Assembly: GCA_002441135.1 (NCBI GenBank)
Contig: DJVJ01000004.1
Location: 1 to 53,809 of the forward strand
Direction of reading: 5' to 3'
DNA length: 53,809 nt
DNA from: Caryophanales bacterium UBA6259
GTDB taxonomy: Bacteria; Bacillota; Bacilli; Tepidibacillales; Tepidibacillaceae
Shown here: positions 43,137-50,374 of the stretch, in pieces
Numbering within the stretch: position 1 is the stretch's first letter
How the letters are laid out: every line of letters starts with the position of its first letter
Translations under genes and position numbers: made by a program
Notes under the pieces: model-generated
Told to the model about the DNA's origin: nothing
The model's database searches: none
Seen by the model: only the letters and a program-made list of their open reading frames with translations

Positions 43137-44360
43137 ATGGGAATTATCGTTCAGAAGTTTGGCGGTTCCTCTGTTGCGAATGTTGAAAGAATGAAAAGAG
43201 TAGCAGGAATTATTGCAAGTAATCATGCACAAGGAAATCAAATTGTGGTCGTTGTTTCTGCAATGGGAGATAGTACTGATGATTTGTTAGAACTGGCTAG
43301 TCAAATTACCTCGAACCCCTCACCAAGAGAAATTGACATGCTGTTAACAACAGGAGAACAGGTATCCATCTCTCTTTTAACAATGGCATTACATAGCTTA
43401 GGTATACCTGCAATCTCTTTAACTGGCTGGCAAGCAGGAATAACTACGGAATCTATTCACGGGAAGGCAAGAGTAAAGAATATTGAAAATCGAAGAATAA
43501 TCGATGAATTGAAACAGGGAAAAGTTGTGATTGTAGCTGGTTTCCAAGGAATAAGCAAAGAAGGAGAAATTACCACTTTAGGTCGTGGTGGCTCTGATAC
43601 TAGTGCAGTTTCATTAGCTGCTGCTATTGAAGCGGATTTATGTGAGATTTACACAGATGTTGAGGGCGTTTATACTTCTGATCCGAGAGTGGTTAAAAAT
43701 GCTCAAAAGTTAAATGAAATCAGCTATGACGAAATGCTCGAATTGGCTAACTTAGGGGCTGTTGTCTTACATCCAAGAGCGGTTGAGAATGCAAAAAATC
43801 ATAATGTTCGATTGGTTGTACGATCTAGTTTTATTAATAAAGAGGGGACTATTATTAAGGAGGAGAAAGAAATGGAAAGTGTTAAAGTCGTAACAGGTGT
43901 AGCTCACGATTTAGATGTAGCTCGTGTGCAAGTGATTGATTTAGATAATGAATTAGGAACATTATCTAATTTGTTTAAAACCTTAGCTAATCATAGTATC
44001 AATGTAGATATGATTGTTACTAGTGATTATTATGCAGATAAAATCAATGTTTCATTTTCTATCTCCAATAAAGATTTAAAGGAAACATTACAAATATTAG
44101 AAAATAATAGTTCAACAAATACTAAAATAAAATTCGATCAAAATCTAGCAAAGGTCTCCATTGTTGGTGCAGGTATGATCTCCAACCCTGGTGTGGCAGC
44201 AGAAATGTTCCATATCTTAAGTAAAGCAGGTATTCCTATCCGCATGGTTAGTACATCTGAGATAAAAGTATCCTGTTTAGTTCCAAGTGAACAGGCACTA
44301 GAGGCAGTAATGGTTTTACATGAATCCTTTCATCTTGAAGGAAGCTTAGTAAATAAATAA
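43137..44360 (+). CDS. lysC: Aspartate kinase II (lysine-sensitive)
   Basis: Catalyses aspartate phosphorylation, the first step to lysine, threonine and methionine. Kinase domain with KFGGSSVAN, TTLGRGGSDTSAV and EIYTDVEGVYTSDPR; two ACT domains (about 265-400) for feedback. I choose ATG 43137 behind GTGGAGGG, giving 407 residues. An in-frame internal start at codon 246 makes a beta subunit (separate entry). A lysine riboswitch controls it, so it is the lysine-responsive isoenzyme, as in B. subtilis. Confidence 0.96.
   Translation: MGIIVQKFGGSSVANVERMKRVAGIIASNHAQGNQIVVVVSAMGDSTDDLLELASQITSNPSPREIDMLLTTGEQVSISLLTMALHSLGIPAISLTGWQAGITTESIHGKARVKNIENRRIIDELKQGKVVIVAGFQGISKEGEITTLGRGGSDTSAVSLAAAIEADLCEIYTDVEGVYTSDPRVVKNAQKLNEISYDEMLELANLGAVVLHPRAVENAKNHNVRLVVRSSFINKEGTIIKEEKEMESVKVVTGVAHDLDVARVQVIDLDNELGTLSNLFKTLANHSINVDMIVTSDYYADKINVSFSISNKDLKETLQILENNSSTNTKIKFDQNLAKVSIVGAGMISNPGVAAEMFHILSKAGIPIRMVSTSEIKVSCLVPSEQALEAVMVLHESFHLEGSLVNK
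43872..44360 (+). CDS. lysC: Aspartate kinase II beta subunit (internal start in lysC)
   Basis: Inside lysC, AAGGAGGAG (43857-43865) stands at ideal distance before the in-frame ATG 43872, codon 246. B. subtilis lysC is known to make its beta subunit from Met246 in the same way. The product of 162 residues would contain only the two ACT regulatory domains and assemble as alpha2-beta2. Both the strong ribosome site and the exact codon number are visible here. Confidence 0.8.
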   Translation: MESVKVVTGVAHDLDVARVQVIDLDNELGTLSNLFKTLANHSINVDMIVTSDYYADKINVSFSISNKDLKETLQILENNSSTNTKIKFDQNLAKVSIVGAGMISNPGVAAEMFHILSKAGIPIRMVSTSEIKVSCLVPSEQALEAVMVLHESFHLEGSLVNK

Positions 44361-44453
44361 AAAATTGAGAATAAATTAAAGGATTTTATAACTTATTACA
44401 GAATAGTTATTATAAACATAGATTGATAGAATATAGAATGAAAACGAAAAAAG

Positions 44454-44505
44454 TAGAAGGTCTATTGTATAGAAAAAGAATCATTTTTCTATTATAGGCC
44501 TTTTC
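44454..44505 (+). terminator. Terminator after lysC
   Basis: AGGTCTAT / ATAGGCCT (44458-44465 and 44494-44501) extended inward by ATAGAAAAA / TTTTTCTAT, followed by TTTTC. From 44506 to 44607 I see only short hairpins (for example GAAATCCT / AGGGTTTC) and no supportable gene. Confidence 0.75.
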
Positions 44506-44607
44506 TTAAATAACAAAAATTTTTCTAAATCTTTAAAAAATGGCCGAAATCCTTGAAATAACAGGGTTTCTTCATAAAAAACAGAGGAATTCTGCTCTAT
44601 ATCTTTG

Positions 44608-44636
44608 TTGCGATTTGGAAAAGTAAGCGTTACAAT
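44608..44636 (+). promoter_or_regulatory. Promoter of sdhCAB
   Basis: TTGCGA (44608-44613), 17-bp spacer, TACAAT (44631-44636). It gives a leader of about 150 nt. Confidence 0.6.
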
Positions 44637-44715
44637 GAATTTGGACAAAAATGTTCCTTTTTTTGGTTTCTTTTTGAAGCCGATTTGTTTTAAATTAAAT
44701 TTAAAAAGAGAAAAA

Positions 44716-44743
44716 GGGGGCTAGGGGTAGGAGGAAGGAAGGG
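44716..44743 (+). other. G-rich tract in the sdhC leader
   Basis: GGGGG, GGGG, GG, GG, GG and GGG lie within 28 bases, all purine-rich, about 50-77 nt before the sdhC start. It could form a two-layer G-quadruplex in RNA or act as a decoy ribosome site (it contains AGGAGG). Function is not shown. Confidence 0.4.
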
Positions 44744-44792
44744 CTTTAAGATTGAAGATTTTTTTAATCTAAAAAGGGGGGAACGAATTTCC

Positions 44793-45401
44793 ATGGCAAC
44801 TTCACATTTTTTCAATCGCAGGTTGCATTCATTATTAGGAATTATTCCTGTTGGAGTATTCTTATTAATTCATTTAACTGTAAACTATATGGCTACAAGA
44901 GGACCAGAAGCATTTAATAATGCAGCTGGATTTATGGCAAGCTTGCCTTACCTTTATGTACTAGAATTCGCTATTATTTTCTTACCACTACTTTATCATG
45001 CTGTTTATGGTCTATATGTGGCTTTTCAAGCGAAGAATAACGTAGGAAATTATAGCTTTTTTAGAAACGTAATGTTTATGCTTCAAAGATATACAGGAAT
45101 TATTACTTTAATTTTCGTTGGATGGCATGTTTGGGAAACTCGCGCTCAAAAGTTCTTTGGAGAAGAAGTTAACTTTGACATGATGTCTAGTATTTTATCC
45201 AATGATTTTTCATTGATTTTTTACATTGTGGGTGTAGTTTCTGCTATTTTCCACTTTAGTAATGGAATGTGGTCATTCTTAGTAAGTTGGGGAATTACTA
45301 TTGGACCAAGAGCTCAAAGATTATCTAGTATCGTATGGATGGTAGTTTTTGTTCTAGTATCTATCGTTGCAATTTCAGCATTATTCGCATTTATAGGTTA
45401 G
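44793..45401 (+). CDS. sdhC: Succinate dehydrogenase cytochrome b558 subunit
   Basis: Membrane anchor of complex II, 202 residues with five helices carrying two hemes b. Candidate heme His residues lie in LIHLTVN, LYHAVYGLY, GWHVWETR and IFHFSNGMW. ATG 44793 follows AAGGGGGGAACG. The five-helix fused anchor is the Bacillus type. sdhA follows 14 bp later. Confidence 0.95.
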   Translation: MATSHFFNRRLHSLLGIIPVGVFLLIHLTVNYMATRGPEAFNNAAGFMASLPYLYVLEFAIIFLPLLYHAVYGLYVAFQAKNNVGNYSFFRNVMFMLQRYTGIITLIFVGWHVWETRAQKFFGEEVNFDMMSSILSNDFSLIFYIVGVVSAIFHFSNGMWSFLVSWGITIGPRAQRLSSIVWMVVFVLVSIVAISALFAFIG

Positions 45402-45415
45402 GGGGGAGCGAGAAG

Positions 45416-47176
45416 ATGAGTAGTCAAAGAATAATTATTGTCGGTGGAGGTCTAGCTGGATTAATGGCAGCCATTAAGGCAGCTGAAGCTGGCGTTCACG
45501 TTGATCTATTTTCATTAGTACCAGTAAAGCGCTCTCATTCTGTTTGTGCGCAAGGTGGTATTAATGGAGCAGTAAATACCAAAGGTGAAGGTGACTCTCC
45601 TTGGATTCACTTTGATGACTCTGTTTATGGTGGAGACTTTTTAGCGAACCAACCACCAGTAAAAGCAATGGCAGAAGCAGCACCTGGTATTATCCACTTA
45701 TTTGATCGTATGGGTGTTATGTTTAACAGAACTCCTGAAGGTCTTTTAGATTTCCGTCGCTTTGGTGGAACTCAGCATCATCGTACTGCATTTTCTGGTG
45801 CAACTACAGGCCAACAATTATTATACGCAACAGATGAGCAAGTTCGTCGTTGGGAAGTAGCTGGATTAGTTACTAAGTATGAACATTGGGAGTTTTTATC
45901 TGTTGTATTAGATGACGAGGGTAAAGCTCGTGGTATTGTGGCACAAGACCTTAGAAGCATGGAAATACATACTTTTGTTGCTGATGCAGTATTGTTAGCA
46001 ACTGGTGGTCTTGGAATGATTTTTGGTAAATCCACAAACTCAGTAATTAATACTGGATATGCAGCTAGTGCTGTTTATCGTCAAGGGGCTGTTTACGGAA
46101 ACCCAGAGTTTATCCAAATTCACCCAACAGCGATTCCGGGAGATGACAAAAACCGTCTAATGTCTGAATCTGCTCGTGGTGAAGGTGGACGTGTTTGGAC
46201 TTATAAGGATGGTAAGCCTTGGTACTTCCTAGAAGAAAAGTTCCCTGCATATGGTAACCTTGTCCCTCGTGATATCGCAACTCGTGAAATTTTCCACGTT
46301 TGCGTAGATTTAGGGTTAGGTGTAGATGGAGAAAACAAGGTATATCTTGACCTATCACATAAAGATCCACATGAATTAGATATCAAACTTGGTGGAATCA
46401 TGGAAATCTATGAAAAATTCGTAGGAGATGACCCAAGAAAAGTACCTATGAAAATTTTCCCTGGTGTGCACTATTCCATGGGTGGATTATGGGTTGATTA
46501 TGATCACATGACCAATATCCCAGGTTTATTTGCTGCAGGAGAAGTAGATTATCAATATCATGGTGCTAACCGTTTAGGAGCTAACTCCTTATTATCCGCT
46601 ATTTATAGTGGTATGGTTGCTGGTCCAAAAATGGTGGAATACATTAAAGGTCTTAAAAAATCTGCTGCTGATGTTTCAAGCAAATACTTTGAAGATCAGA
46701 AGAAAGCAGAGCAAAATAAGTATGACAGTATCCTTCGCATGAGCGGTAACGAAAATCCATATAAGCTTCATGAAGAGTTAGGTACTATTATGACTGAGAA
46801 CGTAACTGTTGTACGTTATAATGACCGTCTACAAAAAACTGATCTAAAGCTTCAAGAATTATTGGAGCGCTACAAGCGTATTAATATGTCCGATGCTGCA
46901 AAATGGAGCAATCAGGCTACCATGTTTACTCGTCAATTAGAAGGTATGCTAGTAATGGCTCGTGCGATTACATTAGGTGCATTAAATCGTAATGAAAGTC
47001 GTGGTGCCCATTATAAACCAGATTTCCCTGAGCGTAATGACGAACAATGGTTAAAGACGACAATGGCAACATATACTCCTGAAGGTCCTAAGTTTGATTA
47101 TCAGGATGTTGATGTCTCTTTAATTAAGCCTAGACTTCGAAACTATGCTGTATCGAAGGAGGAGACAATAAAATGA
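45416..47176 (+). CDS. sdhA: Succinate dehydrogenase flavoprotein subunit
   Basis: FAD-binding catalytic subunit of 586 residues, the same size as in B. subtilis. IIIVGGGLAGLMAA binds FAD, SHSVCAQGGINGA carries the His for covalent FAD, and the active site includes IQIHPTAIPG and SARGEGGRVW. I choose ATG 45416 behind GGGGGGAGCGAG; the frame is open back to 45335, within sdhC. The stop overlaps the sdhB start (ATGA). Confidence 0.97.
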   Translation: MSSQRIIIVGGGLAGLMAAIKAAEAGVHVDLFSLVPVKRSHSVCAQGGINGAVNTKGEGDSPWIHFDDSVYGGDFLANQPPVKAMAEAAPGIIHLFDRMGVMFNRTPEGLLDFRRFGGTQHHRTAFSGATTGQQLLYATDEQVRRWEVAGLVTKYEHWEFLSVVLDDEGKARGIVAQDLRSMEIHTFVADAVLLATGGLGMIFGKSTNSVINTGYAASAVYRQGAVYGNPEFIQIHPTAIPGDDKNRLMSESARGEGGRVWTYKDGKPWYFLEEKFPAYGNLVPRDIATREIFHVCVDLGLGVDGENKVYLDLSHKDPHELDIKLGGIMEIYEKFVGDDPRKVPMKIFPGVHYSMGGLWVDYDHMTNIPGLFAAGEVDYQYHGANRLGANSLLSAIYSGMVAGPKMVEYIKGLKKSAADVSSKYFEDQKKAEQNKYDSILRMSGNENPYKLHEELGTIMTENVTVVRYNDRLQKTDLKLQELLERYKRINMSDAAKWSNQATMFTRQLEGMLVMARAITLGALNRNESRGAHYKPDFPERNDEQWLKTTMATYTPEGPKFDYQDVDVSLIKPRLRNYAVSKEETIK

Positions 47177-47922
47177 GTGAAAAAGTAATTCATTTAATTG
47201 TTAGTCGACAAGACGGCCCTGATTCAAGGCCATATACGGAAGAATTTAAGGTTCCATACCGTCCTAATATGAATGTTATTGGTGCTTTAATGGAGGTTCA
47301 AAAGAATCCCGTTAATACAAAGGGTGAAACTACTACTCCAGTAGTATGGGAAATGAACTGTTTAGAAGAGGTTTGTGGTGCATGCTCCATGGTAATCAAT
47401 GGCAAACCACAACAATCTTGTAGTGCATTAATTGATAAGCTTGAGCAACCAATTCGTTTGGAGCCAATGCGTACTTTCCCAATCATTCGTGACTTGTTAG
47501 TAGATAGAAGTAGAATGTTTGATGCATTAAAGCGTGTTAAGGCTTGGATTCCAATTGATGGTACCTATGACTTAGGTCCTGGACCAAGAATGCCTGAGAG
47601 AACAAGACAATGGGCATATGAGCTATCTAAATGTATGACTTGTGGTGTTTGCTTAGAGGCATGTCCTAACGTAAACAGTAAATCCTCATTCATTGGACCA
47701 GCTCCAATCAATCAGGTTCGTTTATTTAATGCTCATCCAACTGGAGAAATGAACAAGGAAGAGCGTTTAGATGCAATTATGGGAGATGGCGGAATTACAG
47801 ACTGTGGTAATTCTCAAAACTGTGTAATGTCTTGTCCAAAAGGCATTCCATTAACCACTTCTATCGCAGATCTAAATCGTCAATTAACCGTTCATTCCTT
47901 CAAAAAATTCTTTACGAACTGA
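47173..47922 (+). CDS. sdhB: Succinate dehydrogenase iron-sulfur subunit
   Basis: Electron-transfer subunit of 249 residues. [2Fe-2S] cluster region CLEEVCGACSMVINGKPQQSC (shown as the span around residues 63-83), then CMTCGVCLEACP and CGNSQNCVMSCPKG for the [4Fe-4S] and [3Fe-4S] clusters. ATG 47173 overlaps the sdhA stop by 4 bp, so the two are coupled. A strong terminator follows. Confidence 0.96.
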   Translation: MSEKVIHLIVSRQDGPDSRPYTEEFKVPYRPNMNVIGALMEVQKNPVNTKGETTTPVVWEMNCLEEVCGACSMVINGKPQQSCSALIDKLEQPIRLEPMRTFPIIRDLLVDRSRMFDALKRVKAWIPIDGTYDLGPGPRMPERTRQWAYELSKCMTCGVCLEACPNVNSKSSFIGPAPINQVRLFNAHPTGEMNKEERLDAIMGDGGITDCGNSQNCVMSCPKGIPLTTSIADLNRQLTVHSFKKFFTN

Positions 47923-47939
47923 TTTTAATAAATCGAGAT

Positions 47940-47982
47940 AATAAGTCCGTAACCAAAAGTTACGGACTTATTTTTTTTTTTG
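47940..47982 (+). terminator. Terminator of sdhCAB
   Basis: AATAAGTCCGTAAC / GTTACGGACTTATT stem with loop CAAAA and a T10 run. Confidence 0.96.
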
Positions 47983-48028
47983 AGAAAAGAGAGTTTCTTT
48001 AACGAATTAATAAAAAAAAGTAAAAAAA

Positions 48029-48067
48029 TGTCGAAATTTGTGCAGGGGAATAAAAGCTTCATATAGA
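48029..48067 (+). promoter_or_regulatory. Spo0A box and promoter before the Agr-type locus
   Basis: TGTCGAA (48029-48035) is an exact 0A box. It lies just upstream of TTGTGC (48038-48043), 18-bp spacer, TATAGA (48062-48067). A SigH-like reading (GGGGAATA then GAATTG at 48066) is also possible. Box placement next to -35 resembles Spo0A-activated promoters. A seven-base match alone is weak evidence. Confidence 0.5.
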
Positions 48068-48112
48068 ATTGTTTATTCAAAGAAAAGAAACTAAAAAGGA
48101 GACTGCAACATC

Positions 48113-49444
48113 ATGGCCTTCATCAATTATCTTTTTGTTACTATACCAGAATCAATGATTGTCGTTTTATGGGGAGCAATATTAATTGGATATCGCTTTC
48201 ATGAAGTGAAAACAAAAATATTATTGGGGGGGATTTTACTAGCTACTCTTTCTGATGTGATGTGGCTGTTTGATTTTCTACCAGACTTAAGAGTACTGAT
48301 CACTTATTCTTTAAGCATTTTGTTATATAAGTTTCTATTAAAAGAGAGCTGGCTTCGCTCAATCGTAATGTTTTTGGGTACTTTTTTAAGTTTAATCATC
48401 AGTGAAATTATTGTTGTTTTAATGGTTTCACCTTTTGTAAATATAGAAACGATTGTAAATACACCTTATCTAAAAGCACTAATTACCTATTTATATTTAA
48501 TTCCAATAATAGTCGGGATAATATTATTTCAAAAAAAGAATTGGAGCTTTAATACAATATTTAAACGAAAAAAAAATAATGCCAATCGATCTAACATATA
48601 TTGGATGTTCATCATCGTATCAGCAATTGGACAAATCTTATTAATTGTTTATTTAAATTATGCTTTTTATATTGAGAAAACCAGTGGTGCTGAGAGAAGA
48701 ATATTATTTGAAATTTCAGGAATTCCACTAATCAGTCTATTACTGCTAATTTTTGATGTGGTGTTAATCTACCATATAATTAAATACAAGAATTATCAGC
48801 ATAATCTAGAGTTGAATCAATTTGAAGATTCCTATCAAGAAAATATGCAGGGTTTAATTCATACCTTAAAAAGTGAGAGACATGATTATATAAATGATAT
48901 TCAGGTGCTTTATGGGATGTCTCAAGAAAAAATGTATGACCATTTACAAGAGTATTTACAGCATTTAGTAGTCAATATAACCAAAGTAAATAGAGTGATT
49001 TCATTAAAAAATATTCCAGTTAGTGCTTTTTTACATTCTAAATTCAATGAACTAGAATCAAACAATATTGAATTAAAAATCCAAGTGAATACACAGGATA
49101 CTTTTTCATCAATTAAAGGCTATGATATTGTAAAAATTATTAGCAATATTGTAGATAATGCAATTAGAGCAATAACAGAAGCAAAAATAGAGAAACCATA
49201 TATTGAGTTACAATGGGATAAACAAGATAATAAGGCAATCATTACAATAATTAACAATGGTCCTAAAATTGATAAAAATAAATTAGATCTTCTTTTTCAG
49301 GAAGGATTTTCTACAAAGAAAAAGAATACTAATAGTGGATACGGTTTAGCCATTGTAAAAAAATCAGTAGACAAATACCATGGTAAAATTAAGGTAAGCT
49401 CATCAAAAGAAAAGACTTCGTTTACAATCATAATTCCTTTATAA
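48113..49444 (+). CDS. AgrC-like sensor histidine kinase (Spo0B/GHKL type)
   Basis: Membrane kinase of 443 residues expected to sense the peptide made by the next two genes. About six to seven helices occupy 1-225. The phosphoacceptor is H257 in SERHDYINDIQVLYG, the Spo0B-type RHDxxNxLQ motif, and the GHKL ATPase follows with NIVDNAIRA and NSGYGLAIVKK. No response regulator gene is adjacent, unlike staphylococcal agr. ATG 48113 is 11 bp from AAGGAG. agrB starts 6 bp after the stop. Confidence 0.85.
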   Translation: MAFINYLFVTIPESMIVVLWGAILIGYRFHEVKTKILLGGILLATLSDVMWLFDFLPDLRVLITYSLSILLYKFLLKESWLRSIVMFLGTFLSLIISEIIVVLMVSPFVNIETIVNTPYLKALITYLYLIPIIVGIILFQKKNWSFNTIFKRKKNNANRSNIYWMFIIVSAIGQILLIVYLNYAFYIEKTSGAERRILFEISGIPLISLLLLIFDVVLIYHIIKYKNYQHNLELNQFEDSYQENMQGLIHTLKSERHDYINDIQVLYGMSQEKMYDHLQEYLQHLVVNITKVNRVISLKNIPVSAFLHSKFNELESNNIELKIQVNTQDTFSSIKGYDIVKIISNIVDNAIRAITEAKIEKPYIELQWDKQDNKAIITIINNGPKIDKNKLDLLFQEGFSTKKKNTNSGYGLAIVKKSVDKYHGKIKVSSSKEKTSFTIIIPL

Positions 49445-49450
49445 GGTGGA

Positions 49451-50101
49451 ATGAATTTGATTACAAGGATTTCTTATTGGTTAGCTAATATACTTGCCAC
49501 TAAAGCAGAACGAAATGATAAAGATTACATTCGCTATGGGATTGAGATTAGTTTGAGTGTTCTGTCAAAGATTTTATTTTTCGTTATCATTTCCTTATTT
49601 TTTGATGTTTTGCTAGAAATGATGATTGTTGCTTTTACATTTGCTTTGTTTCGAATATTTTCAGGTGGAGTTCATTTATCTACGTATTATCGATGTCTTT
49701 TCACTTCTACAATTTTATTTCTAGTTCCAGCAATATTACTAGCCAAACTAATCAATTTATCAACCATTATTAGTTTGGTTTTTATTTATTTAGTTTTAAT
49801 TATGGGTATAATAATCATCTTTCTTTATGTTCCATCAAGTGCAAGCAATAGACCGATTCCTATAGAAAAGCATAAATCATTTCGACTTAAAAGCTACACA
49901 TTTCTTTTTACTGTACACATTTTCCATTCTTATCTAATTACCACAAATTATTGGAATCTTGTCTTTTATTCATCATCAGGCATCCTTTTGCAGACTTTTT
50001 CATTAACTCCTTTGGGTATATCTTTTTTTAAATTTATAGACCGAGTATTTGATAGGAGTTTAAAAATAAAAGGGGGTAAAAATGGTGAAAAAAGTATTTA
50101 A
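49451..50101 (+). CDS. agrB: AgrB-like peptide-processing membrane protease
   Basis: Integral membrane Cys protease of 216 residues that trims and cyclises AgrD. The catalytic pair is H75 and C82 in FRIFSGGVHLSTYYRC, equivalent to S. aureus H77 and C84. Five to six helices follow. TTG 49457 or ATG 49451 could start; ATG 49451 follows AAGGTGG. Its last 20 bp overlap agrD, as expected for a protease and its substrate. Confidence 0.9.
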   Translation: MNLITRISYWLANILATKAERNDKDYIRYGIEISLSVLSKILFFVIISLFFDVLLEMMIVAFTFALFRIFSGGVHLSTYYRCLFTSTILFLVPAILLAKLINLSTIISLVFIYLVLIMGIIIIFLYVPSSASNRPIPIEKHKSFRLKSYTFLFTVHIFHSYLITTNYWNLVFYSSSGILLQTFSLTPLGISFFKFIDRVFDRSLKIKGGKNGEKSI

Positions 50102-50198
50102 TGTATTTGCATCCTTTTTTGCAATGCTTGCAGTTGTAGAAACATCAACCGCTAGTTTAATCTTTGTTTATCAACCAGAATTACCAAAAGAAGAATAA
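50082..50198 (+). CDS. agrD: AgrD-like cyclic peptide precursor with Ser in the ring position
   Basis: 38-residue ORF too short for routine calling. It has an amphipathic/hydrophobic leader (VKKVFNVFASFFAMLAVV), a core TASLIFV and a conserved tail YQPELPKEE. Comparison with the Listeria AgrD core CFMFV-YEPKSP aligns SLIFV-YQPELP, so S25 replaces the ring Cys and the mature signal would be a lactone rather than a thiolactone. AGGGGG precedes ATG 50082 by five bases; GTG 50085 is an alternative start. It overlaps agrB and is followed by a strong terminator. Confidence 0.85.
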   Translation: MVKKVFNVFASFFAMLAVVETSTASLIFVYQPELPKEE

Positions 50199-50231
50199 TT
50201 ACTTTACTACATAGACAACGACTCTGAAGAT

Positions 50232-50273
50232 AGGACTAAAGAACCAGGTTAGATTGGTTCTTTAGTCCTTTTA
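50232..50273 (+). terminator. Terminator of the Agr-type locus
   Basis: Perfect 15-bp stem AGGACTAAAGAACCA / TGGTTCTTTAGTCCT (50232-50246 and 50255-50269) with TTTTA. Confidence 0.94.
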
Positions 50274-50343
50274 TTTTTAAAATAGAAACAAATGGAAGGA
50301 TAATCGATTAATTTGCAGAATTATATCAAAATTAAAAAGAAAA

Positions 50344-50350
50344 TGTCGAA
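50344..50350 (+). promoter_or_regulatory. Spo0A box before the chemotaxis receptor gene
   Basis: Exact TGTCGAA, 25 bp before the start codon. The context AAAATGTCGAAA matches that at 48025-48036, upstream of the AgrC-like gene. So close to the gene it would more likely repress. Confidence 0.4.
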
Positions 50351-50374
50351 AGTGACAACAAAGAAGGAGTAGTG

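Noticed and set aside
44540..44626. 28-codon ORF between lysC and sdhC
   Set aside because: No ribosome site, overlaps the sdh promoter, and no recognisable motif.
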